DNA from: Tethya wilhelma
Taxonomy: Eukaryota > Porifera > Demospongiae > Tethyida > Tethyidae
NCBI GenBank assembly: GCA_964030475.1
Contig: CAXIPT010000001.1
Coordinates: 6,706,166-6,770,165, forward strand
Length of the DNA: 64,000 nucleotides
Direction of reading: 5' to 3'
How positions within the stretch are numbered: the first letter of the stretch is position 1; every line of letters begins with the position of its first letter. Both the position numbers and the translations under genes were made by a program. Shown piece after piece: positions 34,601 to 46,247 of the stretch. Below the pieces are notes generated by a model. That model saw only the letters and a list, made by a program, of their open reading frames with translations. It was not told where the DNA came from and did no database searches.

Positions 34601-37600
34601 GGACGATGTTTGGGTGCTTCAGATTAGCCAGTAGTTGGCATTCTTCACCAAACCTTTTGATAATTCGTTGCCTTTCTAATCCGCCCCCAATGCCATACAG
34701 TCCATGCAGCTTTTTACCAGCACATTTCAACCCCCGATATTTCAGTTTTATCACAGTTGCGTATGCTCCTCGTCCGAATTCTTCACCGGTTTCATTTATA
34801 CCCGATATTTGAAGATTCTTTAGTTTCTCCTGATAATGGGGCTGGGGAGGCTCTGCCATCTCTAACCATAGATATTATCACAGAACCGATAATATAGGGA
34901 AAACGAGGCTAGCTGTATGCGAAGCCGTATCTGCACCATCACGTGTTTAGCGCATGCGCAATACAGGTGTGGCTTCGTGCAGAAAACACTCTTGATACAA
35001 CCTCAGTGCAGTGCCAGCAGCCAGAGACAAAAAAGAAAAAAACAACAACACACGCACTCAAAAATAAAGGGACATTGACAAAACAGAAGCACTCCTCTTG
35101 CTTGTAGCTGTAGAGTCCTTCTCAATGCCACCAATTATCATTACATGTCCAGAGTCAAGTTGAGTTGTAGCAGTGCTACTGGATCTCGACGTAGGTAGAT
35201 CTGTTGTTTTCTCCCAAAATCCTTTCTTTGAAGAATACACAATAAAATCTGTTGAAGGGGTGAGTTGAGCACAATCCCAGCCACCCAGTGCAAGCAGTGT
35301 CCCACCAAAGTTGCAGGGGGTTGACTTGTACTGTGTTATTTGACATATTTCTGTTGAATGCATCTCCCAGACGTTGTTTGTCTTCTGTTGATCTTCACCC
35401 TCCAATGCAAAGAGATCGGACAGCTTGGCTTTTAGGACTACTTTTGTTGGAACTTCTGCAGGAGTAATGCCTACAAGCCCACCCATGAGGTAGCACTGAT
35501 CTCCGATTGTAACAGCCTTGCTCAAGAAGCATCTGTGGGGAAGATTGTGCCCTCGATGCCACTTTCCATTTACAAACACCTCGACATCACTAGTGGGGTT
35601 CCTGCCTTGTGTAATACCACCGCACACAGCCAACATTGCTTCGTGTGAGAAAACAGTCATTTGAAACCTCTTGGTGGTCATTGGAGGTAGAATGTCTGAT
35701 TCCCAGAGCCGAGTGTCTTTGTTGTACTTGTAGACTGTGCCAGATAGCAAAGCAGCCTCTGTTACTCCTCCTAGTAGAAGTAAATTGCCACAGAATTGGA
35801 CCAATCCAAAGAGCCTTGTTGGACAATCTGGTAGTGTGCTCCAAATGTCGTGTGTGTGGTCGTATTGAAACACCTGGCCTTGTCCTCGTACTCCATTCTT
35901 TTCATCTGTGAGGCCTCCACCAGCATACACTACACCATCCACCACAGCACATTGGGGGTCACTCATAGCAATGGGCAGATCAGCACATTTTTGAAATTGA
36001 AATTGTAATGGACATTTTTGTTGTGTCTTCTGCATAAATAGAAACATGATAGTTAAATTTCAGTAACATTGCATATCACTGCTTACTCACCTTGTTGTTA
36101 TAGATGTACTTCTGTGCCTCCTCCAACTGATCAGATAAGGTCTTGATGGAATTTTCTTTCATTTGCATTTGTGATTCAAGCATCGGAAGCTTTTCCACCT
36201 TCAGATGATCTAAATTTGTCTTGCTGGTTTTGATTAACTCTTCCTTGCAAGCCAGTTCTTGTAACAACTCATCTTCTTTTGTTTTAGCATGTTTTAGTTC
36301 TTCCCTAGTGAGGCCAATCTCTTCTTGTTTCAGTTTTATTTGTTCCTTTGAAGCTTCTAGTTGTCTTGATAGGGCTACAAGCCGCTCTTGTTTTGCATCT
36401 AGTTGTGTTTCTTTGGCTTTGAATTGAGCACATAAGACTCCAATTTCTCGTTTTATTGCTTCTAGCTCTTGAATTTTGTGCTCCTGTTCTCGATTCTTTG
36501 CTACAAGTTCCTTTTGCTGTGCCTCGTGACTTTCCAACATTATTTTTATCTGTTTTTCTTTGGTTTCCAGTTGATTATGCTTCACTTTCAATTCACCACT
36601 AGCTGTTAGGGCTTGCTTTGTCTTTATCACGAATGCCTCTTCAACCTTTGTTAGAGTTGATTCTTGTAGGCTGCGTTGTTTTTCAGAGCTGTTCAACTCG
36701 GATGCAAGTTCAACCAGCTTGGTACTCATTGCTTTGATATCACCTCTCAACTGACTCAGCTCGTAACTGCTCTTGGTATCTCCTTCATCGAGCAGTGATT
36801 GAAGTCGTTTGATTTCTGCGTTGAGATTATCATGATTCTTTGTTTTCTCCTCTTGTTCCCGGAATTGTTGGTTTAGCTCAACAATTTGTTTCATCAACTT
36901 TTCATTTTCTGTCAAAATCTGGAGGGAATTTTCAAAGAGTGGTGGAAATCGTATGGCCACTGTGTGAACACGTTTTTGAATACTGTCCGCATTTGGCCGT
37001 TGGCTTGGTTCATTACTGAGGCACTCGAGAATCAGGTGCTTCAATGGATGCTTGTGACCAAGTTTGGAGAGATATTTTTGACGTCGATCAGCCTCACTCA
37101 GTTCATCGAGTGCCTTAGGATATTGTAGATTTTGCTTTGCTACTGATAACTCTGGCAGTGGCCATTCTCCACAGAAGGTGTGCAGAATTAGGACTCCGTA
37201 GGAGAAGCAATCTACCTCAGTGCTATACTGTGGATTATCTCTCTGTGCTTCTGGAGGCATATATGGTGGACACCCTAGACTTAATTTAGCACTTAGCTTC
37301 CTTTTCTTGTCTTCTACAGAGAGATCTAGGATTCTTGCCAAACCAAGGTCCCCGATCTTTGCTTGCATGCTGGTGGAAAGGAGGACGTTATTTGCTGTTA
37401 GATCGCGATGTATGATTGGTGGGCTGTTTCCATGCAAATAGCAGAGAGCAGTTGCCACGTCATTCAGTACACTGTAGCTGACCTCTTCAGGAAGCCTCCT
37501 GTGGTTATCATCTTCAAGGCGTTGGAGCATTTTAGACAGAGTGTCGTACATGTACTCCATCACTAGTGTTGGTAGAGTCGAGTTCTCTGGAAAGTGTACT

Positions 37601-38112
37601 CCAAGAAACTGGACTATGTTGGGATGTTTTAGACTTGCTAGAATCTCACACTCTTTGTTGAAACGTTCCAGCATTTTGTGTTTGTTTGAAGTCTCAAATT
37701 GATGCAGTTTCTTTCCTGCACACTTCAGCCCATGATAGTCCATTTGAATGACATAAGCATATGCACCTTCTCCAAGTCGAATGCTTGTTTCTTGAATATC
37801 TTGTATTTCAAACTTTCCCAGTATGTCATTTTTCACTTTGAGCATTTCTGATTCTTCTTTTGAACTTACAATAGCTTTCTTTTGTTCAGACATTTTTCTC
37901 TCTCTTTTCTTCTTTCAACAAAGAGTATACTGCATGTGGCTACTAACTCAAAATTGGGTGGATGCATGTCATTTATGGAAGTGGTGTGACCAAAGGTGAT
38001 ATTATTCATTAGTTTTGATTGGTGTTGTTGATGTACAATGTGGTCTACTATCATGTTGTACAATGGTACAAAAAGTGCACTAAATTAATAATTAATATTA
38101 TTCGGACATACT

Positions 38113-38146
<34 letters not shown>

Positions 38147-41100
38147 CTCACTCACTCACTCACACACTCACACACGCACACACGCACACACACACACACA
38201 CACACACTCACACACACATGCACACACAGAACACGAAGGAGCAGTGACATCTGTTGTTGTAAGTGACGATGGCCTCAGAGTCTTGGTGGGAACAAGTTCT
38301 GTGAGTTTACACTACTATCACTGACTTCCACAAATCACACAAAATTTTCTTTACTTCCACTGTTCAGGGTAACATAGGGTTGCTTGACGCCAACAGCAAG
38401 GAGTACACCACTCTCATGAGGTCCCACACAGGCTCAGTGCTGAGTGTGAGTGTCAACAAGACAACCCAACACTTGGTCACTTGCTCCAAAGACCACACCA
38501 TTAGAGTCTGGGACATCCATACAGCTGTACAGGTATGCCACACTGAGTATAAGAAGATCCATGTACTTAAATATTGTAGTAAAATATGTGGCCTCATTGC
38601 CTAGCCTTCCCCTTTTGTTTGTTGCTACCCCACTGCCTTACAGTTGTGTTTATTGTTTGTTGACTCTCTATTCTTGTTCAGTTGTTTGATTTTCGAGCTC
38701 CCCAAGATGGTCCTACGTGTGTGGCTTGCCATCCCAAGAAGCAGTTGTTTGCTTGTGGATTCACCTCTGGTGCTGTAAGGGTCTTTCACACTCNCACACA
38801 CACACACACACACACACATGCACGCACACACTCACACACACATGCACACACAGAACACGAAGGAGCAGTGATATCTGTTGTTGTAAGTGACGATGGCCTC
38901 AGAGTTTTGGTGGGAACAAGTTCTGTGAGTTTACACTACTATTACTGACTTCCACAAATCACACAAAATTTTCTTCACTTCCACTGTTCAGGGTAACATA
39001 GGGTTGCTTGATGCCAACAGCAAGGAGTATACCACTCTCATGAGGTCCCACACAGGCTCAGTGCTGAGTGTGAGTGTCAACAAGACAACCCAACACTTGG
39101 TCACTTGCTCCAAAGACCACACCATTAGAGTCTGGGACATCCACACAGCTGTACAGGTATGCCACACTGAGTATAAGAAGATCCATGTACTTAAATATTG
39201 TAGTAAATTATGTGGCCTCATTGCCTAGCCTTCCCCTTTTGTTTGTTGCTACCCCACTGCCTTACAGTTGTGTTTATTGTTTGTTGACTCTCTATTCTTG
39301 TTCAGTTGTTTGATTTTCGAGCTCCCCAAGATGGTCCTACGTGTGTGGCTTGCCATCCCAAGAAGCAGTTGTTTGCTTGTGGATTCACCTCTGGTGCTGT
39401 AAGGGTCTTTCACACTCCATCAACAGCAATGCTAGCCGAACACAAGTCAGTAGCTATATAATATATGATATTACATACAAGACATGTGTATGATTTCTGT
39501 TGTGACATGTACTTCATACTCCAGACACCACAGTGGTGGCATCTCGGGACTTGTCTTCTCACCTGATGGCGGGATCCTCTACAGCAGCTCGACTAGTGGG
39601 TCACTGGCCATGTATGACACCTCTGATGAATGCAACTCTCAGGTGTTGAGATTGATGAGCAACGTTGTGGCTAAGGGAGAGTCCTTTGGAGGACGAGCAC
39701 TCAGTCTGAGCGAGGATGGAACCAGGATGGCTTTCGTTGGACCTCTGGATTTCACTGTCACTGTTTTGGATGCCACAACACTTGATGAGGTTAGTTCATG
39801 AATGAATTTATAGTTTTTGGAAATTAGTACAACAATTGTGATTATCCAAGAGATGTGGCTGTTAATAAGTGTCGACTTGCAATAGACGTTGTTTTATTTT
39901 TGTTTGTCAGGTACTGCGGCTGGATATCACACCCATAGCATCATCCTCACAGAACACAAGCTTGAACCGAGCCAGACTGGTCTCCTTTACACCCCGGGCC
40001 CTCAACCAACTCCTGGTGATAACTGAAGGTGCTCGGTTGATCAAATTCTCTGCTACCAACGGACAGCTACTCAGCGAAGTGACCCACATTCACCGCACCG
40101 AGTGTACCTCCCTCTCTGTTGACGGTGGTGGTCGGTACCTGCTCACTGCTGGGGATAAGACCATTAAAGTTTGGGACTACACTATGACCCTTGATCTAAA
40201 CTTTCAGGTACTGTACACATCATAGAATGAGCTTGTGCTGATTTCAACTTTGAGTGTTTCCATCCCAAAGTGGATGAAAATTGCCCATAAAGATAATGGA
40301 GAGCTAACATAAAGTAGTACCCCAGAATATGTAGGTAAAACTACTACTCAAAAAACCAGTAATATCTAGGCCTATCTTGTAGCCTGTATTTATGCTGATT
40401 TTGTAAAATGAGCATCAGTTGTTTTGAAATGCATGCATTTTGCCTTGCTATATCAATTTTATTTGGAGCCATAATTATGTTTAATTGGTATAAATTGTGC
40501 ATATTCCAGGATCCTACCATATAGTGGAATATTTTCGTATGGTGGAAATTTTCATATTTTTTCGTATACCGTTCAAATATACGAAAGTTAAAACCATGAA
40601 AATTTAACTTCCACATTTACTTTATACGAGCGCATGCAACGTATACGAAATTTAAAACTATGAAAATTTTTCTGGCGCATTTATACGAAATTCTGTACCA
40701 GCAAAAATTTCCTGCTATGCGGTATAAAACTCGTTGTTTCTGGCTATATTATGGTAACACATACACCCAGTTATAACTCAAATACACAATTAACTCAAAT
40801 ATGACTATTAAAACTCAAACATGAATGTGCACAGTTATAACTCTAACATCAACAGTTATAACTCACATGAACATATTTACAGTTATAACTCAAACATGAA
40901 TGTATACTCTAACTTGAACATAAACTCAGGCTACAAAAAGTCATGAAAATATTTCACTCACTTTTGTTTGCTGACTATACCTGATTACCTATACATCTTG
41001 TTACATTGTCTTTGTTAGGTATTCATTGGGCACTCTGACGTCATCACTCAAGTTGACTTCACTTCCCGTGGTGACAGTGTTATCAGTTGTGGTGATGCCC

Positions 41101-44100
41101 TCTTCATTTGGGACTTCTTAGGAGGCCCCCCTCGTTGTCCCTCTACCCCTCCCTCTTCCTCCAAGCCCTCCAACCTCCTCTCCACGTCACCTCGCAAGAA
41201 GGCACCAGCTCCTGCCAGCTATGAACCCTTGAAAGTCCATAATTTCACTCCTCTAGCACCGACTCCAAGACATAGAGATACAGGTGAGTGCTGCTCACTA
41301 ATGCTTTGCAAGCTTATGAAGTGAATATCGGTGATTTGATAATTCCATATGTACTGTTTTTGAAAGTATCTAGCACAAAAAAGTGATTTTATTTATGCAC
41401 AGTAATAGAAATATAATGTAATTGTACAGTTTATATGAGTTAAATGTGTTAAAAACTAGTGTAAAGTACAACTTCTTTACAAGTACTGATAGCGTAACTA
41501 CTTTCGGTTGTCATTAGGTTCAAGGCTGTGCTTCCCTAGCAGAGACCATTTCTCTAGTGGAGTGCCTATGTCACCAAACTTTCCCAGCAGAAGGGCCCCT
41601 ATCACTTCCATGCATGTCGTTTTGTCCTGTTCGTCATTTGTACATGTGTATTGCTCAAGGTCTCGAGTCACCACAGCACTCAGTGCGGTATAGCCTCCTT
41701 CAATTTTCTCAAATGATACAATGTAGACACACAGTCCAGTCCAGCTGCGGTGCATGTATAGCTTGCTCTCATTCTCTTCATAGTAGATGAACCACTTGTC
41801 TTCCATTTCTTGAGGGACAATGCCCAGTTTGATAGCATCCATTTCTTTTTCTTTAAATACTACATTCAACTCAATTGTAGTGTTCTTCTCTGACATTTCT
41901 TCTGTGTTCCAGTCGCCCTTCTGAGCAGCCCTAGCCATGATGGGAAGCCTTCTCACTGTGGCACAGTAACCTCTAAACTTTGCTGTAAATTACGTTGTGC
42001 CCCGCCCAACTTTATTATTTTACGCGCGCATCATAATATGCGAGCTCTGACAATGCAGCATCCTTAGATAAAAGAGGGTAAGTCTATGATGATCATGTAC
42101 AGTTCTTGGAGATTTAACTCAATTTAGTGAGGGAGGGTAATCTTTTTACAATATAGCTAGAGATGGGCCAATATATAATATCTACAGTGTCAGAGATGCC
42201 TAATTACTCCAAGGTAAACTGTCAACTAGACTTTATTTCTTCTTTCCATGTTTCTTTGTCCACTTCTTAAGCGGAATACCGATACTGCCAGACTGATGCA
42301 GTAGAAGGCTCCCTATTGTCTTCAGGCACATTTCCTTGTCATCCTTATCATTACTGTTGTACTCACGATTTGCCACAAGATTCGCGGCATTGTAGCCTCC
42401 TTCGATTGCCTCAAAAGATACAATATAAATGCACTTTTTTGTCCAGCTGTGGTTCATGTAGAGCTTGTTCTCGTCCTCTTGGTAGTAGATGAACCACTTT
42501 TCCTCCATTTCTACCGGGATAGTGCCCTTCTTGATTTCAGCCATTTCTTCTTCGGTAAATACGAGGTTCAATTCTATTGTCGCATTCTTCTCTGGCATAT
42601 CCTCTACCTTGAAGTGGCTCTTCAGAGCTACTGGTGGTCTCACAACAGACGCCATGACTTTGCAAGTTTTGTAGCAACACGCCCAGCAAACGTTGTATAT
42701 AGCTACCGGTTGACTATGCGCGAACTTCGACCTTTAAACTTTGCAAACTGTTTAGGAGTCCCTTACCATTCCTTGTTGCAGACCAGGTCGCATACAGAAT
42801 TTTGTGCTTGTATTATATATACATATACAGCACACAGAGATGATTCTCCAAGTGATTCAACTGGGCTGTCTCAGAGTGACAATGGTGAGGGGCACTATGA
42901 GCCTCACACCGACAGTGAAGAGAGAGACTCAACAACAGGAGCAGCAGAACAGCAACCAACAGAAGGAGACAACATCAATGCATTCAAAAATCGGATGGCA
43001 GCCCAGCAGGAGAGCACTGATGGTGGTAGTCCCGATAGTTCAGCAGGTGAAGACGACATTGTCATTGAAAAGGTATCGTTAAAGTGGCATTTTATAATTT
43101 CAGATTGCTGAACCATGTTGAGCCTTTCAATCTTTCTCATTGCAGCACTCTGATGGTGAAGTAGAAGTCACAGTCATGAAACCAGAGGACCCAACTCAGA
43201 GATCCATTCAACCAAGCAGTGCCTCTACAGCTCTCCAACCATCTCAGTCGGAGCCTACCACGGCCCAGAAGCACTACCATCCTCTCCCTCCCCAGTGCCC
43301 GCTGGCCCAGCACCTCTATGTGGCCCCACCACAACAGGCAGGAATGAAAAGGAAGAGTGTACTGGGATTGAGTGGAGCTGCTAGGAACAATGTATTGTGG
43401 CAGCCTAATACAGGTGCAATCACAGTTGCTGTCATTTTTGTTTTGGTGGTGTTTCAAACAATTGAAGACCTTGATTGATTTGCATGACATTGTGTATGTA
43501 CTCTTCCTTGTTGTAGGTCTCTTTATCTACAGCAGTGGTTGTATTGTAGTGATTGAAGATCTCTCCAGTGGTCAACAGGCACACCTCACTGGTAAGGAGA
43601 TAGGCAGTATTGTGAGGCTATTAGAGAAGGCTTACTAGATCATACCCTTCTTTTCTTTCTTCCATGTTAGGTCATACCGAGGAGGTCTCCACTCTTGCAC
43701 TACGACATGATGGCTATGCTGTGGCAAGTGCCAGTCCAGCGTTTGACTCAACCCCGTGTGAGATAAGGGTCTGGAAGATGAGCTCTAGAAAATGTCTCAA
43801 GGTAGGGTATCATGAATGGCTAGTTTGTGGAAACTTTATCTTGTTGCCAATGTCTGCATGATGTTGATTTTTCCCCCTGTTCTATAGGTGCTGACTTTCC
43901 ATCGTTTAGCAATAAGTTGTTTAGCCTTCTCTCGAGATGACAGATTGCTGCTATCCATTGGTATATAGGTGTACATTACCATGTAATTAATTTTGTTGTA
44001 TGGAACCTGAACGCTGAATTCTTTTTCCCCCCTGTTAATCGACTCTTTGATGTCTCAAAAATGTTCTATTTTGTATTTCTCAAGGTAACGTTGATGATGG

Positions 44101-46202
44101 TGGTCTAGCTGTGTGGAGTGCTCATGACTACTCGTTGCTGGTGGCTGCTAACCTGGAGCACCCTGTTCACGATGTGAGATGGGACCCCTTCACTGCTTAC
44201 GAGTTCACAACAGTTGGTGCCGGGCAGTGCGTTAGCTTCTGGATGGTGGAGGAGGACAATCAGGCCAGAGAGAACAAGCACCAGTTGAAGGTTGGTCCAC
44301 ACTTGTGTATTGGAAGTACTTCACAAAATGATAGTTTCTATTTACAATGCTGCTAGGTCCATCAACCTCAGCTACCAGATGATTTAATCAAAGCTCATTC
44401 TGTCATGGAGTTCACTTCACTCTCCTATGGCACCAACTCTGCTCTCTTCATTGGCAGCAACAAAGGTATACACAATACTAAGATTACCATAATAATTGTG
44501 TAAACATTTTTTATCCAGAATTTGCGGATCATTGTATACTGGCGCAAAATATTGGCGGGAATAAAATTGGGCAGATTGTCAAACATTTCATGATAGGCAG
44601 ATTTTATTTTGGCGGTAGTGCATGCAGCAATACATGTATTCTGTATGTGCTGCGCAAAAATGACTGTTTGGCAGGTTTGGGTTTTTATGTTTTCAGTCCT
44701 TACCAAAACCACCAGTCCGCCAATATTAAAGATTTTTGTGCTATACAGTATATTCAGAGCTGTATATTGTTTACATTATGTAATTGTTAATTCTCAGGAA
44801 TGGTCAGTGTGTGGGACACAAAAGAGAACAGGTGCCTTCTCTACTGGAAGACTGATCCCTGTGAAATCAGTGAGTGCATCATCTCAAGCATAATCTTGCC
44901 TGTGACAGTAATTTTGACTCCACCTTCCTGTAGGCACCATGCTAGCTACTGGTGATAGGCTGTTAACATGTAATGTGGAGGGGACACTGCACCTGTGGAC
45001 AGTGAACAATGCAACCAGCCCACCCACTGTGGTCTTCAACCAGACCATGGAGGTGGATGGACCTGTGTTTTCAGCCTCCTTTGACAATAAACTTGACTTG
45101 GTAATGACTCATAGCTTGCATGTGTGCAATAAGAACGATAAATTTGTAAGAGAACCTACCAGTTGGATGTGTGTGGTACATAGTGTATGTGGTGTATGTG
45201 TATGTTAAAAAGTTACAAATCCATTTTGCTGTTTGTATTCACATTTCTTCTTGTAGGGTGTGGTTGGTACTGCTTCAGGGACAGTGTGGTACATCAGTTG
45301 GAGTGAACCAAGCAAAGTGAAACTCATCTATGGCCACTCGGGACTTATATCTGCTGTTAGTTTCACCTCTGATGGCACACACTTTGTGTCAAGTTCCTTA
45401 AACGGTTCCCTTGCTTTGTGGAACGTTAAGAACATGGAACAGACTGTTCTCTTCCAAGCTTCAAAAAACAAAGCCTGCACCTGTGTTGCCTTCTCTTCAT
45501 CGCCAGCTTCAAGTGTCGTTACTACTGGGAGTGATGTCACACGGGAGGAAGGAAGGGATTGTACTACACTTCCAGGCAGTATGGTAGCCGGTTACAGTGA
45601 TGGAACTATCAGAGTGTTTGACGTTAAGAATGCTCAGATGGTGAAGAAAATGCACCCCCATGGGGCACCAGTGAAAGCTCTCTCCTATTCCTTTGATGGT
45701 AAGAATCATACCCATTTAAAGATTACAAGTAATTTCACTTTCCCCTCCCCTCATCCCTGTTAGATTATGTAATCATCTCTGGTTGTGTGGATGGTGTGGT
45801 TGCCATTAGCAACTCAAGAACTGGAATAGTAGTTCGTCTCATCACTGACCACCAAGGCGCTCCTATAACTGACCTTCAAGTCTCTAGGAAACCCACCAGA
45901 GTATGTTTGAAAGTGACATTGAGTATATTCTTCAGAATTTGTCAGTGATAGTATGTACAAGTTACCTACATAATTATACAGTACTTAGTCATAATTATCC
46001 CAACAGTCTCTCCATTAGTTATGATATTCCTGCCTCCTTCCTCTGTGTAGCTCCCTAGTCTTGGTATTGATGAGTGCTATCTCTGGCTGGTGGCTAGTGC
46101 TGATCGTAGAGTGAGTCTCTGGAGTTCTGACTGGCGCAAGGATCATTGTCAACTCGTGGACTGGTTGACCTTTCCTGGACCTGCTTTTGCTCCTGATGGC
46201 AC
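28621..46202 (+). CDS. WDR90: WDR90/POC16 homologue, 3' end missing at an assembly gap
   Basis: Exons: 28621-28630, 28697-28788, 28967-29749, 29820-30050, 30116-30184, 30247-30357, 30413-30558, 30815-30991, 31220-31381, 31538-31743, 38230-38300 (or 38854-38924), 38368-38532 (or 38992-39156), 39306-39445, 39525-39789, 39911-40207, 41019-41283, 42840-43072, 43146-43413, 43517-43591, 43671-43801, 43888-43960, 44085-44290, 44357-44465, 44798-44869, 44934-45100, 45257-45698, 45764-45900, 46051-46202. All phases agree; about 1751 residues before the gap. The N terminus is the CFAP20-like domain (WQQPYVNLFKHYGV, NLFKEFKSTSTWLQFP), followed by many WD40 blades. WDR90 is a microtubule-binding protein of the centriole inner scaffold. 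The end of the last propeller (roughly 130 residues by comparison with human, from memory) is lost at the N at 46203. The tenth intron (6.5 kb) holds two minus-strand genes. Confidence 0.92.
30595..30769 (+). pseudogene. Fragment of the THAP-DDE transposase inside a WDR90 intron, next to a single N
   Basis: These 175 bp are the same as part of the transposase linker and coiled-coil codons (about 27283-27457, reverse complement) with no difference that I can see, and stop exactly at the N at 30770. An exact, arbitrary slice of a coding region ending at a gap looks like an assembly or gap-filling error rather than an old insertion, though a second element copy interrupted by the gap is possible. 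Confidence 0.7.
31752..31859. mobile_element. Short palindromic MITE-like element
   Basis: Starts TACTGTATAGT and ends with the reverse complement ACTATACAGTA; the centre is the palindrome AGATCATGATCT. It lies 8 bp after the donor of WDR90 exon 10. Similar ends occur at 40515, 44531, 47949 and 59045. Confidence 0.6.
31989..34859 (-). CDS. TKL-type kinase with coiled coil and Kelch repeats, paralogue 1
   Basis: Two exons (34859-33048 and 32942-31989) give 921 residues, nested on the opposite strand in WDR90 intron 10. Residues 25-300 form a kinase domain: loop GRGAYATV, lysine in CAGKK, HRDMSANNVLL (all catalytic residues, though the usual KPEN is replaced), DLG instead of DFG, and PPE instead of APE. 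Residues about 310-600 are coiled coil. Exon 2 carries a Kelch propeller with GGG, GG.. and W..L repeats (VYVGGGL, ITLGGI, MLAIGGW, MIAGGI). The layout suggests a cytosolic kinase regulated through the coiled coil with Kelch substrate binding. The sister gene at 35058-37893 has the same plan. No signal or membrane segment is seen. Confidence 0.88.
34940..34959. promoter_or_regulatory. Promoter motifs: E-box and NRF1-type palindrome
   Basis: CACGTG (34940-34945) and GCGCATGCGC (34950-34959) lie 81-100 bp upstream of the start codon of the first kinase-Kelch gene. The second matches the NRF1 palindrome, a common animal housekeeping promoter site. The position fits a promoter; binding is not shown. 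Confidence 0.5.
35058..37893 (-). CDS. TKL-type kinase with coiled coil and Kelch repeats, paralogue 2
   Basis: Two exons (37893-36091 and 36029-35058) give 924 residues. Same plan as the gene at 31989-34859: kinase domain (LGEGAYAYV loop, CAGKK lysine, HRDLTANNVLL, DLG, PPE), a long coiled coil of about 250 residues rich in Glu, Lys and Gln, then a Kelch propeller starting CADLPIAMSDPQCAVV. The intron sits at the same place between coiled coil and Kelch, showing a tandem gene duplication. The linkers and coiled coil have diverged strongly, whereas MSDPQCAVV and CFSFGVL-type motifs are conserved. Nested in the same WDR90 intron. Confidence 0.88.
38112..38228. repeat. (CA)n microsatellite with CT interruptions
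   Basis: CA-rich run ending in the splice acceptor of WDR90 exon 11. A second, shorter CA run (38795-38852) with the same tail precedes the second copy of that exon. Confidence 0.9.
38230..38793 (+). repeat. First copy of WDR90 exons 11-13, joined to the second at an N
   Basis: Exons 11, 12 and most of 13 with their introns, repeated at 38854-39417 with about eight scattered single-base differences, some of them synonymous. The first copy stops in mid-exon at the N at 38794, directly beside a CA run. This pattern fits two alleles placed one after the other by the assembler. Only one set is needed for a WDR90 reading frame. Confidence 0.8.
40515..40726. mobile_element. Palindromic MITE-like element in a WDR90 intron
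   Basis: The left end TACCATATAG.GGAATATTTTCG and the right end, read in reverse, TACCGCATAGCAGGAAATTTTTGC are imperfect inverted repeats. The interior carries several TATACGAAA blocks in both orientations. No ORF. The rest of this 0.8-kb intron (40208-41018) contains short repeats of AGTTATAACTCA type at 40768-40880. Confidence 0.65.
41498..41938 (-). CDS. Small intronless protein of bacterial-looking family, paralogue 1
   Basis: A 146-residue ORF from the ATG at 41938 (an in-frame GTG upstream is less likely). Core motifs: KWFIYYEEN.S.LYMHRSWTG, then CVYIVSFE, TRDLEQYTCTNDEQD and a C-terminal helix ending LLLGKFG. I recall short uncharacterised bacterial proteins with the same KWFIY...RSWTG...V.RD.EQY..TDDE order, but cannot name the family. 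No intron, no signal peptide. It lies opposite to WDR90 in intron 16, next to its paralogue. Confidence 0.75.
   Translation of the reverse strand: MARAAQKGDWNTEEMSEKNTTIELNVVFKEKEMDAIKLGIVPQEMEDKWFIYYEENESKLYMHRSWTGLCVYIVSFEKIEGGYTALSAVVTRDLEQYTCTNDEQDKTTCMEVIGALLLGKFGDIGTPLEKWSLLGKHSLEPNDNRK
42233..42655 (-). CDS. Small intronless protein of bacterial-looking family, paralogue 2
   Basis: A 140-residue ORF that shares WFIYYQED.N.LYMNHSWT, CIYIVSFE.IEGGYNAA, NREYNSNDKDD and a leucine-rich C terminus with 41498-41938, with about half of the residues conserved by eye. The RSW of the family is HSW here. It ends in a lysine-rich tail (KKWTKKHGKKK). Both copies are intronless within a host gene full of introns. 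A short flank upstream (42656-42839) completes the WDR90 intron. Confidence 0.75.
   Translation of the reverse strand: MASVVRPPVALKSHFKVEDMPEKNATIELNLVFTEEEMAEIKKGTIPVEMEEKWFIYYQEDENKLYMNHSWTKKCIYIVSFEAIEGGYNAANLVANREYNSNDKDDKEMCLKTIGSLLLHQSGSIGIPLKKWTKKHGKKK
44531..44752. mobile_element. Palindromic MITE-like element in a WDR90 intron
   Basis: Left end TGTATACTGGCGCAAAA and TATTGGCGGG, mirrored at the right by CCGCCAATATT and TTTTTGTGCTATACAGTA. No ORF. Its ends resemble those of the element at 31752. Confidence 0.55.
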
Positions 46203-46203
46203 N

Positions 46204-46243
<40 letters not shown>
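46203..46243. repeat. Single-N join and (CA)n run that cuts off WDR90
   Basis: WDR90 exon 28 breaks at the N at 46203 in mid-domain and a CA run follows. The sequence to the right shows no continuing WD40 codons, so the two sides may not be true neighbours. Confidence 0.8.

Positions 46244-46247
<4 letters not shown>

Noticed and set aside
42804..43082. 92-codon ORF overlapping WDR90 exon 17
   Set aside because: The other frame, with an acidic DDSPSDS start, fits the phase of exons 16 and 18; this one does not.
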